Shown here: positions 7,341-13,247 of the stretch, piece by piece
Position numbering within the stretch: position 1 is the first letter of the stretch
How the letters are laid out: every line of letters begins with the position of its first letter
From: an uncultured Altererythrobacter sp.
Lineage (GTDB): Bacteria; Pseudomonadota; Alphaproteobacteria; Sphingomonadales; Sphingomonadaceae
Direction of reading: 5' to 3'
Assembly: GCA_938009055.1 (NCBI GenBank)
Contig: CALLIO010000184.1
Coordinates: 1-13,325, forward strand
DNA length: 13,325 bases
The notes under the pieces: model-generated
Told to the model about the DNA's origin: nothing
The model's database searches: none
What the model saw: only the letters and a program-made list of their open reading frames with translations
Program-made: the position numbers and the translations under genes

Positions 7341-7747
7341 GCCGCGATCCGCATGATGATAAGGCCCAGATAAAGCGCGATCAGCCCAGCAAGCACGGAC
7401 AGCGCAGCATAGACCAAACCGGTCATGGACTGGCCGCGCTCGATCAGCAGCATCAGCTCAAGACTAAAGGCGGAAAATGTTGTGAACCCGCCGAGAAACC
7501 CTACGCCGATCAGCAGGCGGGTTTGTTCCGAACCTGTGCCGCCATCTCTCGCCAACCATCCGAACAGCAATCCCATCGCAAGCGATCCGATCACATTGAC
7601 TGCCAGCGTAGCCCAAGGGAATGCGCCGACCGTCGCCGGACCCAGCCAAGCGGTGATCGAGCGACCCGTTTGATAGCGCAATGCAGCGCCCGCAGCGCCG
7701 CCAATGGCGACATTCAGCGTAGCTATAAGAGGAGGGAGCGATGACAT
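7337..7747 (-). CDS. crcB: CrcB/Fluc fluoride ion channel
   Basis: CrcB (Fluc) proteins are small dimeric channels in the inner membrane that let fluoride leave the cell. This one has 136 residues and four hydrophobic segments (about 7-25, 43-67, 77-100, 110-132). The family motifs are present: GGAAGAALRY (16-25), NVIGSLAMG (51-59, with pore Asn51) and GFLGGFTTFSAF (83-94), the region of the fluoride-coordinating phenylalanines and the central sodium site. The start at 7747 is backed by AAGGA seven bases upstream (7755-7759 on this strand). It is the first gene of a five-gene operon with ATGA overlap to the pseudouridine synthase. I looked for a fluoride riboswitch upstream and did not see its conserved pattern. 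Confidence 0.94.
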   Translation of the reverse strand: MSSLPPLIATLNVAIGGAAGAALRYQTGRSITAWLGPATVGAFPWATLAVNVIGSLAMGLLFGWLARDGGTGSEQTRLLIGVGFLGGFTTFSAFSLELMLLIERGQSMTGLVYAALSVLAGLIALYLGLIIMRIAA

Positions 7748-7858
7748 GCCGGTGTCCTTAGTCAGCCTTGGCAGCGCTGGCTAGAGAGCAAAGGGTGCTG
7801 ATTGGCCCGCAGCCCCTTGCCAAATCGCCGCTTTCACGCTAATTGCGCCCCTGTTCGA

Positions 7859-7888
7859 GCCGATCCTTCGTGGATTCGGCCCTTTTTT
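7859..7888 (+). terminator. Plus-strand intrinsic terminator upstream of rpsU
   Basis: GCCGATCC (7859-7866) and GGATTCGGC (7872-7880) pair over eight base pairs with one bulged T, closing a TTCGT loop. CC and six Ts (7883-7888) follow. The opposite strand has no T-tract, so it acts on plus-strand transcripts only. No plus-strand gene precedes it (crcB reads the other way), so it ends either a short RNA or acts as an attenuator in an rpsU leader. TTGCCA at 7817-7822 followed after 15 bases by GCTAAT (7838-7843) is a possible promoter just upstream. Confidence 0.7.
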
Positions 7889-7980
7889 GTTGAATTTTTG
7901 AAGCGCTCCTCCCTCGCGCTCATGCGGGGTCAAACGGTTTTGCCGCAATGGGGTGTTTCTCGCTTAAGGTGTTTGAATTT

Positions 7981-8190
7981 ATGCAGATTATGGTTCGCGA
8001 TAACAATGTCGATCAGGCTCTCCGCGCGCTCAAGAAGAAGTTGCAGCGCGAAGGTGTGTATCGCGAAATGAAACTGCGTCGTCACTATGAAAAGCCATCA
8101 GAAAAGCGCGCCCGTGAAAAGGCTGCTGCTGTTCGCCGCGCCCGCAAGATGGAGCGTAAGCGGATGGAGCGCGACGGCATCAAGGGCTAA
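7981..8190 (+). CDS. rpsU: 30S ribosomal protein S21
   Basis: S21 is a small basic protein of the 30S subunit, near the anti-Shine-Dalgarno end of 16S rRNA, which helps initiation. The 69-residue protein begins MQIMVRDNNVDQALRALKKK and continues with REGVYREMKLRRHYEKPSEK and an Arg/Lys-rich helix, the typical alphaproteobacterial form. The start at 7981 matches the family; the in-frame ATG at 7948 would add eleven residues unlike it, and the ATG at 7990 would remove three. AAGG at 7966-7969 is a modest ribosome binding site, 11 bases away. The gene stands alone: an intrinsic terminator lies upstream at 7859-7888 and another downstream at 8243-8270. Confidence 0.97.
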   Translation: MQIMVRDNNVDQALRALKKKLQREGVYREMKLRRHYEKPSEKRAREKAAAVRRARKMERKRMERDGIKG

Positions 8191-8201
8191 GTCCCCAGCG
8201 G

Positions 8202-8218
8202 CAAGCGTTTTACGCTTG
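8202..8218 (+). other. Short hairpin after rpsU
   Basis: CAAGCG (8202-8207) and CGCTTG (8213-8218) can pair across a TTTTA loop. It lies between the rpsU stop and the terminator. No T-tract follows, so it is not itself a terminator; it may stabilise the 3' end of the transcript. Confidence 0.35.
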
Positions 8219-8242
8219 AACGCAATCACAGGATAAGCCATC

Positions 8243-8270
8243 AGGGCGCGGTTCAATTCCGCGCCCTTTT
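8243..8270 (+). terminator. Intrinsic terminator of rpsU
   Basis: AGGGCGCGG (8243-8251) and CCGCGCCCT (8259-8267) form a perfect nine-base-pair stem around a seven-base loop, followed by Ts to 8270. Its position, 52 bases after the rpsU stop and 48 bases before the FKBP start, shows that rpsU is transcribed separately from the next gene. Confidence 0.85.
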
Positions 8271-8318
8271 GCTTTGGGGCGCCGCTTTTCTGGCATGCTC
8301 AAATTACAGGACATTCTT

Positions 8319-8948
8319 ATGGCCGAAGTTACCCGCGTACCGCTCCAGCCCATTGCGAAGGGTTCGCTCACCAAATTGTGGCTGGGGGTTTTGATCGCGA
8401 TTTTGATCGGCGCAGGCGCTGCATGGGCCGCGCTTCCCAAATCGCTTAGCGTGGAAACGCTGGTGGCGGGCTCTGGCCCCACTCCGCAAGATGGCCAGAT
8501 GGTCTTCATCAAATACAAGGGTTCATTCCCCGATGGCGAGGTGTTCGACGAGAGTCAGCCTCTGCCGTTTGATGTGGGCGATCTGATCCCTGAGGGCACG
8601 CCTTTCCCGATTGCAGAGGGGCAAACGATCGAAGGTTTCCAAACCGGTCTGAAGCAAATGCAAAAGGGCGGGAAATACGAACTCTATATCCCCTCAGAGC
8701 AAGGCTATGGCGATGAAGATCAACGCAACCCGCAAACGGGCGAAGTGACGATCCCTGCGGGCAGCGATCTGGTTTTCGAAGTTGAAGTGGTCGATATCCT
8801 TTCCGAAGAAGACTTCCAGCGCCGTGTCGCCACGCTGCAGCAGATGATGCAAGAGCAGGGCGGTCCGGGTGGTTCCGGTGGCCCCGGTGGTCCTCCGCCT
8901 CAAGGCGGTCCAGCAGGTCCTCCTCCTGGCCCACCTCCCGGCCAATAA
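8319..8948 (+). CDS. Membrane-anchored FKBP-type peptidyl-prolyl isomerase with Gly/Pro tail
   Basis: FKBP isomerases speed cis-trans change at proline bonds and often help folding in the periplasm. The protein has 209 residues from the ATG at 8319, which has AGGA seven bases before it (8308-8311); an upstream TTG at 8274 overlaps the region next to the rpsU terminator and is unlikely. One hydrophobic helix (about 19-38) acts as a signal anchor. The FKBP domain spans about 58-160: DGQMVFIKYKGSFPDGEVFDES, IEGFQTGLKQMQKGGKYELYIPSEQGYG and IPAGSDLVFEVEVVDI are the usual blocks. Residues 181-209 are almost only Gly, Pro, Gln, Ser and Ala. The gene lies 36 bases before gatC; they may share a transcript, but the gap and the unlike function leave this open. 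Confidence 0.92.
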   Translation: MAEVTRVPLQPIAKGSLTKLWLGVLIAILIGAGAAWAALPKSLSVETLVAGSGPTPQDGQMVFIKYKGSFPDGEVFDESQPLPFDVGDLIPEGTPFPIAEGQTIEGFQTGLKQMQKGGKYELYIPSEQGYGDEDQRNPQTGEVTIPAGSDLVFEVEVVDILSEEDFQRRVATLQQMMQEQGGPGGSGGPGGPPPQGGPAGPPPGPPPGQ

Positions 8949-8984
8949 AACCAACAAACACCCCCTTCCTCTCAGGAGCGAAAC

Positions 8985-9287
8985 ATGTCTATCGATAGAG
9001 CGACTGTGGCAAAAATCGCCTCGCTCGCACGGATCAAGATGAGCGATAAAGAGCTCGACCGGATGGTGCCCGAACTTAGCGGCATCCTCGAATGGGTCGA
9101 GCAATTGGGCGAGGTTGATACCTCCAATGTCGAGCCGATGACGGCGGTCATTCCCAACGCGCTGCGTTTGCGCGCGGATGAGGTCAATGCCGACCCCAAA
9201 ACTGGCGGTGACAAGCGTGACGATGTGCTCGCCAATGCGCCAGCGGCCGAACACGGCTTTTTCGGCGTTCCAAAGGTGATCGAATGA
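8985..9287 (+). CDS. gatC: Asp/Glu-tRNA(Asn/Gln) amidotransferase subunit C
   Basis: GatC is the small subunit that wraps around and stabilises the GatA-GatB complex. The complex makes Gln-tRNA(Gln), and in many bacteria Asn-tRNA(Asn), by amidating the mischarged tRNA. The protein has 100 residues, the normal length, with VAKIASLARIKMSDKELDRM at 8-27, LSGILEWVEQLGEVDTSNVEP at 31-51 and the conserved RADEV at 63-67. AGGAG at 8974-8978, six bases before the ATG, is the strongest ribosome binding site before any of these genes. It starts the gatC-gatA-gatB cluster; its TGA overlaps the gatA ATG. Confidence 0.96.
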   Translation: MSIDRATVAKIASLARIKMSDKELDRMVPELSGILEWVEQLGEVDTSNVEPMTAVIPNALRLRADEVNADPKTGGDKRDDVLANAPAAEHGFFGVPKVIE

Positions 9288-10771
9288 GCGACCTTACAGA
9301 ACTCGGGATCAAGGCGATCCGCGACGGCGTGAAAGCCGGTGATTTTTCCGCGCGCGAAGTGGCGGAAGGATTCAACGCCAATGTTGCCGCGGCAAGCGAC
9401 CTCAATGCCTTTATCGTGGCGACACCGGATGCGGCTCTTGCAGCAGCGGACGCAGTGGATGCAAAGCGCGCCAAGGGCGAAGAGTTGGGCGCAATGGGCG
9501 GCGTGCCGATTGGGATGAAAGATCTGTTCGCCACCAAGGGCGTTCAGACAACGGCGGCCAGCCACATCCTCGAAGGCTTCACGCCTGAATATGAAAGCAC
9601 CGTTTCGCAAAATCTTTGGGATGCGGGCGCGGGCATGTTGGGCAAGCTCAACCTTGACCAATTTGCGATGGGTTCATCGAACGAGACAAGCTATTTCGGC
9701 AATGTCACCTCGCCGTGGCGGCGGCCTGATGGTTCGAACACACCGATGAGCCCGGGCGGTTCATCGGGTGGTTCCTCAACCGCTGTGGCAGCGCGGCTTG
9801 CACCAGCGGCAACCGGCACTGACACGGGCGGTTCGATCCGCCAGCCTGCGGCCTTCACCGGCATTACCGGCGTCAAACCGACTTACGGGCGTTGCAGCCG
9901 CTGGGGCGTTGTCGCCTTTGCCAGCTCGCTCGATCAAGCAGGGCCAATGGCGCGCGACGTGACCGATTGCGCGATTATGCTGGGCGCGATGGCGGGATTT
10001 GATCCGAAGGATTCAACCTCGCTCGACATGCCCGTTCCCGATTGGGAAGCGGCGCTTAGCTCTGACCTTTCCGGCAAGAAAGTCGGTATTCCGCGCGAAT
10101 ACCGCATGGACGGGATGGACGAAGAGATTGCCGCGAGCTGGGACAAGGGCAAGGAAATGCTGCGCGATGCGGGCGCAGAGATCGTCGATGTCTCGCTGCC
10201 GCATACGAAATACGCGCTGCCTGCCTATTACATCATCGCTCCGGCTGAGGCGTCGTCCAACCTCGCGCGCTATGACGGCGTGCGTTATGGTCTGCGCGAT
10301 CTGCCCGATGGCGCGGGCCTACAGGATATGTATGCTGAGACACGCGCCGCTGGTTTCGGTGATGAGGTCAAGCGCCGCATTCTGATCGGCACTTATGTGC
10401 TGTCAGCCGGTTTTTATGACGCCTATTACAACCAAGCGCAGAAAATCCGCACATTGGTGAGCCAGGATTTCGCATCAGCGTTTGAACAATGCGATGTGAT
10501 CCTTGCCCCGACCACGCCATCGGCCAGCTTTGGTCTGGGCGAGAAGGATGATGATCCAATCGGCATGTATCTCAACGATGTCTTCGCCGTGCCTGCTTCG
10601 CTCGCCGGATTGCCTGCGATGAGCGTGCCGTGCGGTGTGAATTCGGAAGGATTGCCGTTGGGCTTGCAATTGGTTGGCCCTGCCTTTGACGAGCAAGGCG
10701 TGATGAACGCAGGGCTTGCGATTGAAGAGCGCGCCGGCTTCACCCATCGCGCGGAGAAGTGGTGGGCATGA
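9284..10771 (+). CDS. gatA: Asp/Glu-tRNA(Asn/Gln) amidotransferase subunit A
   Basis: GatA is the glutaminase subunit: an amidase-signature enzyme that frees ammonia from glutamine and sends it through a channel to GatB. The protein has 495 residues, the usual length. The Ser-cisSer-Lys triad is intact: Lys79 (IGMKDLF), cis-Ser160 in SPGGSSGGSS (156-165) and nucleophile Ser184 in DTGGSIRQP (180-188). The glycine-rich amidase signature runs through about 150-200, and the C-terminal half holds the usual VILAPTTPSASF and LAGLPAMSVPCG blocks. Its start is in an ATGA overlap with gatC. Its TGA overlaps the start of a 42-codon ORF that stands between gatA and gatB. Confidence 0.97.
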   Translation: MSDLTELGIKAIRDGVKAGDFSAREVAEGFNANVAAASDLNAFIVATPDAALAAADAVDAKRAKGEELGAMGGVPIGMKDLFATKGVQTTAASHILEGFTPEYESTVSQNLWDAGAGMLGKLNLDQFAMGSSNETSYFGNVTSPWRRPDGSNTPMSPGGSSGGSSTAVAARLAPAATGTDTGGSIRQPAAFTGITGVKPTYGRCSRWGVVAFASSLDQAGPMARDVTDCAIMLGAMAGFDPKDSTSLDMPVPDWEAALSSDLSGKKVGIPREYRMDGMDEEIAASWDKGKEMLRDAGAEIVDVSLPHTKYALPAYYIIAPAEASSNLARYDGVRYGLRDLPDGAGLQDMYAETRAAGFGDEVKRRILIGTYVLSAGFYDAYYNQAQKIRTLVSQDFASAFEQCDVILAPTTPSASFGLGEKDDDPIGMYLNDVFAVPASLAGLPAMSVPCGVNSEGLPLGLQLVGPAFDEQGVMNAGLAIEERAGFTHRAEKWWA

Positions 10772-10896
10772 TCTTTCTGGCGATCCTGCTAATCTCGCTT
10801 GTCGCGGTTGTCGGCGTCGCCATGTTTGTGTCGCGCACCGCTGAGCATGGCGAGGCGCAGTTCAAGAATTCGGAACGGACAGACGACAATGAGTAA
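10768..10896 (+). CDS. Small single-helix membrane protein between gatA and gatB
   Basis: This 42-residue ORF has not been given a family by me. It begins at an ATG that overlaps the gatA stop (ATGA) and ends with TAA eight bases inside gatB, whose ATG is at 10889. The first 20 residues are a hydrophobic helix, MIFLAILLISLVAVVGVAMF. The rest is polar and charged: SRTAEHGEAQFKNSERTDDNE. Such a layout fits a single-pass inner-membrane peptide with an N-terminal anchor. The linkage at both ends and the absence of other space between gatA and gatB speak for translation: without it, the gatB start would lie 117 bases after the gatA stop. Coupled re-initiation would deliver ribosomes to gatB. A function cannot be read from the sequence; chance ORF remains possible. 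Confidence 0.65.
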   Translation: MIFLAILLISLVAVVGVAMFVSRTAEHGEAQFKNSERTDDNE

Positions 10897-12391
10897 CTAC
10901 CGCATCCAAGGGGCAACCGGTGAATGGGAGGTCGTGATCGGCCTTGAAGTTCATGCGCAAATCACTTCGAAGTCCAAACTCTTTTCCGGCGCTGACACGA
11001 CTTTTGGCGCAGAGCCCAACAGTCAGGTTTCGCTTGTAGATGCCGCCATGCCCGGAATGCTCCCCGTGCCCAATATGGAGTGCATCCGTCAGGCTGTGCG
11101 CACTGGAATGGCGATCGAGGCTGAGATCAACAAATACTCGCGTTTCGACCGCAAGAATTACTTTTACGCCGATCTGCCACAAGGTTATCAGATCAGCCAG
11201 CTTTACCACCCCATCGTGGGCGAGGGGCAGCTGCTGCTGGAAAAGGACGAGAAGGGCGGCATCCCCGAAGAAAAGATCATTGGGATCGAGCGCATTCATG
11301 TCGAGCAGGATGCGGGCAAGCTGATGCACGATCAGCATCCCACAATGTCTTACGTTGATCTCAACCGCTGCGGCGTGGCGCTGATGGAGATTGTCTCCAA
11401 GGCCGATATGCGCTCGCCTGCGGAAGCCGGAGCCTATGTGCGCAAATTGCGTTCGATCTTGCGCTACGTCGGATCATGCGACGGGAATATGGAAGAAGGC
11501 TCGATGCGGGCCGATGTGAACGTATCGGTGCGGCGTCCGGGCGAGGAACTGGGCACGCGGACAGAGACGAAGAATGTCAACTCCGTGCGCTTTGTCATGG
11601 CTGTGATTGAATATGAAGCGAACCGTCAGGTCGATGTGATCGAGGGTGGCGGGTCCATTGATCAGGAAACGCGGCTGTTTGATGTCGCGACCGGCACCAC
11701 GCGGACCATGCGCAGCAAGGAAGACGCGCATGATTATCGCTACTTCCCTGATCCTGATCTGCTGCCGATCAATCTTGAGGATGCATTCCTAGAAGACTGC
11801 CGCGCATCGCTGCCCGAACTGCCCGATGCCAAGCGCCTTCGCTATATCAACGAGCTGGGGCTGAGTGACTATAATGCCGCGACTTTGACCGCAGAGGTTG
11901 AAACCTTCGCGCGCTTTGAGACATTGCTAGGTGCAGTGGCCAAACAGTTGGGCAAGCCAGAGGCCAAGATCGCGACAATGGTCTCCAACTGGTCGATGTC
12001 GATCGCGCCGGGCGTGATCAAATCCATCGGGGACGAGGCGAACCTCGAATATGCCACCGCCGAAGCGCAAGCTGCCATCCTTCAGATGCAGGAGGCAGGC
12101 GAAATTTCGGGGAGCCAAGCGAAAGAGATCTACGAGATCGTTTTGAAAACGGGCCGCGCCCCGACTGAAATCGCAGAGGCTGAGGGGCTGAAGCAAGTAT
12201 CCGATACGGGCGCGATCGAAGCGGCGATTGACGAAATCCTCGCCAATAATGAAGACAAGGTCGAGCAATATAAGGGCGGCAAGGATAAGCTGTTTGGCTT
12301 CTTCGTTGGGCAAACAATGAAAGCGATGCAGGGCAAAGCCAATCCGCAAGTCGTGAACCAATTGCTTAAGGGTAAATTGGTTAAAGTTTGA
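10889..12391 (+). CDS. gatB: Asp/Glu-tRNA(Asn/Gln) amidotransferase subunit B
   Basis: GatB binds the mischarged tRNA, activates its Glu (or Asp) side chain with ATP and adds the ammonia supplied by GatA. The protein has 500 residues from the ATG at 10889 (MSNYRIQGATGEWEVVIGLE). Earlier in-frame starts, such as the TTG at 10799, would read an unlikely N-terminus across the small ORF. Motifs in order are VIGLEVHAQ (16-24), FDRKNYFYADLPQGYQIS (86-103), IHVEQDAGKLMH (136-147), MEEGSMRADVNVSVR (201-215) and YRYFPDPDLLP (283-293). The helical tail domain that contacts tRNA closes the protein, with FFVGQTMKAMQGKANPQVVN at 471-490. It is complete and ends the gat cluster. No clear intrinsic terminator is seen after it. 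Confidence 0.97.
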   Translation: MSNYRIQGATGEWEVVIGLEVHAQITSKSKLFSGADTTFGAEPNSQVSLVDAAMPGMLPVPNMECIRQAVRTGMAIEAEINKYSRFDRKNYFYADLPQGYQISQLYHPIVGEGQLLLEKDEKGGIPEEKIIGIERIHVEQDAGKLMHDQHPTMSYVDLNRCGVALMEIVSKADMRSPAEAGAYVRKLRSILRYVGSCDGNMEEGSMRADVNVSVRRPGEELGTRTETKNVNSVRFVMAVIEYEANRQVDVIEGGGSIDQETRLFDVATGTTRTMRSKEDAHDYRYFPDPDLLPINLEDAFLEDCRASLPELPDAKRLRYINELGLSDYNAATLTAEVETFARFETLLGAVAKQLGKPEAKIATMVSNWSMSIAPGVIKSIGDEANLEYATAEAQAAILQMQEAGEISGSQAKEIYEIVLKTGRAPTEIAEAEGLKQVSDTGAIEAAIDEILANNEDKVEQYKGGKDKLFGFFVGQTMKAMQGKANPQVVNQLLKGKLVKV

Positions 12392-12396
12392 GTCTT

Positions 12397-12401
12397 GGAG
12401 G
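12397..12401 (+). promoter_or_regulatory. Strong Shine-Dalgarno motif before ATG 12409
   Basis: GGAGG stands seven bases before the ATG at 12409. This is an ideal ribosome binding site, but the ATG opens a frame of only 31 codons, in a different frame from the protease that follows. GGAGG could also pair with CCTCC at 12414-12418 across the start codon, a weak five-base-pair stem. Confidence 0.4.
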
Positions 12402-12408
12402 CTATTAA

Positions 12409-12504
12409 ATGTGTCCTCCCCAGTCGAGGTCGGGCTATGAATCCGGGCTCTTGTCGCATCAAACAAGCTCCACGATCATCTTGTGGGTGCACCTACTGAT
12501 CTAA
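12409..12504 (+). CDS. Possible 31-codon leader ORF overlapping the protease start
   Basis: This ORF begins MCPPQSRSGYESG and ends with a hydrophobic stretch, STIILWVHLLI, at a TAA 22 bases inside the protease frame. It has the best ribosome binding site in this region (GGAGG, spacing seven). It may be a leader peptide whose translation is coupled to the protease GTG at 12483, or the true N-terminus of the protease cut off by a one-base indel, or a chance ORF. Nothing in its sequence names a function. Confidence 0.25.
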   Translation: MCPPQSRSGYESGLLSHQTSSTIILWVHLLI

Positions 12505-13127
12505 AAGTTGCTATCGAGCCTATCATTGACCTCCCTTTACTTACGATGGTCGGTAGCCGTGGAAGTGATGGGAATATCCAAACAGCTGTTGGCTCGACAG
12601 TGCTGATCCTTTCTGGGAGTGGCCATGGGAGCGGTTTCTTGATTTCCTCTGACGGCTATTTCCTAACAAACGAGCATGTCGTCGGTCAGGCCAAGTATGT
12701 CAAAATCAGGTGGGCAGATGGTTCGGAGTCTTTGGGCGAGGTTTTGAGAGTCAATAAGGGTCGCGATATCGCCCTGATAAAGTCAGGATCGGTCGCAGGG
12801 CTGCCCTTGCCTCTTAACGTCGGTAAAATAGAAGTTGGCCAGCAAGTTCGAGCCATTGGCGCCCCTTTGGATGAAGAGTTCCAGAATACAGTGACGAGCG
12901 GCATCGTTTCGGCGACACGGATCATTGATGGATATCGCTATATCCAAAGTGATGTATCAGTAGTTCCTGGGAACAGTGGAGGGCCTTTGATTAACTCCAG
13001 AGGTGAAGTGATCGGAGTAACTGTAGCTGGAATGCGGATAAATGATGCGCCGCAAGGCGTGAACTTCTTCATCCCAATCTCTGATGCGAAGAATTTTCTC
13101 GCAATTGATGTCGCGGAAAAAGAGTAG
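12483..13127 (+). CDS. Trypsin-like serine protease (DegP-like domain, no PDZ), possibly 5'-truncated
   Basis: This is a chymotrypsin-fold protease domain of 214 residues counted from the GTG at 12483. The catalytic triad is complete: His65 in LTNEHVVG, Asp95 in GRDIALIK and Ser165 in VVPGNSGGPL. GHGSGFLISSDGYFLTNEHV is typical of the S1C group, and QSDVSVVPGNSGGPLINSRG and GVNFFIPISDA are usual too. No PDZ domain and no signal peptide are seen. The start is doubtful: the frame is open from 12441, but GTG 12483 and ATG 12546 have no ribosome binding site. Related sphingomonad proteins, as I recall them, have a longer N-terminal region, so this may be a remnant. GC is about 50 % by hand count (12541-13080), below the 58-60 % of sampled neighbours, and TTA, CTA, ATA, AGA and GGA codons are frequent. 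This suggests transfer or relaxed selection. Confidence 0.65.
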   Translation: MGAPTDLKVAIEPIIDLPLLTMVGSRGSDGNIQTAVGSTVLILSGSGHGSGFLISSDGYFLTNEHVVGQAKYVKIRWADGSESLGEVLRVNKGRDIALIKSGSVAGLPLPLNVGKIEVGQQVRAIGAPLDEEFQNTVTSGIVSATRIIDGYRYIQSDVSVVPGNSGGPLINSRGEVIGVTVAGMRINDAPQGVNFFIPISDAKNFLAIDVAEKE

Positions 13128-13221
13128 CGCGCACTGTCCAGGCTGGGTGCACGATGGCCTGACTTGTCCTAGTCTTACGCCCTAACAAGATTTTGCTTTA
13201 CCTAAGCGCTTGAGCCTGCGA

Positions 13222-13246
13222 GTTTTCCCCTAACGAAGGGGAGAAC
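13222..13246 (+). promoter_or_regulatory. Hairpin enclosing the ribosome binding site of the last gene
   Basis: GTTTTCCCCT (13222-13231) pairs with AGGGGAGAAC (13237-13246) over ten base pairs with one G-U wobble, closing an AACGA loop. The 3' arm contains the Shine-Dalgarno motif (AAGGGGAG, 13236-13243) of the ATG at 13248. No T-tract follows, so it is not a terminator. The run of Us facing the purine-rich ribosome binding site is like simple RNA thermometers, but regulation is inference. Confidence 0.55.
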
Positions 13247-13247
13247 A

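Noticed and set aside
5880..7373. Long plus-strand frames opposite the pseudouridine synthase gene (5880-6548, 6576-7373)
   Set aside because: The minus-strand frame carries the full set of pseudouridine synthase motifs; the plus-strand products show none.
7748..7800. Fluoride (crcB) riboswitch before crcB
   Set aside because: The conserved pseudoknot pattern of the fluoride riboswitch is not visible on the minus strand here; only a Shine-Dalgarno motif is found.
10799..10888. N-terminal extension of gatB from a TTG at 10799
   Set aside because: The added residues (CLCRAPLSMARRSS and others) are not like GatB, and the same bases code for the small membrane ORF; ATG 10889 matches the family start.
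12425..12460. tRNA T-arm-like stretch (GGGCTATGAATCCGGG) as a tRNA remnant or attachment site
   Set aside because: The loop does not match TTCRANY, the G53-C61 closing pair is missing, and no acceptor stem, anticodon arm or CCA end can be built around it.
12480..12510. Programmed frameshift joining ORF 12409 to the protease
   Set aside because: No slippery heptamer and no downstream pseudoknot-like structure are seen in the overlap; coupling, an indel or chance are simpler.
13128..13220. Terminator after the protease gene
   Set aside because: Only a five-base-pair stem (CAGGC/GCCTG) without a T-tract is present.
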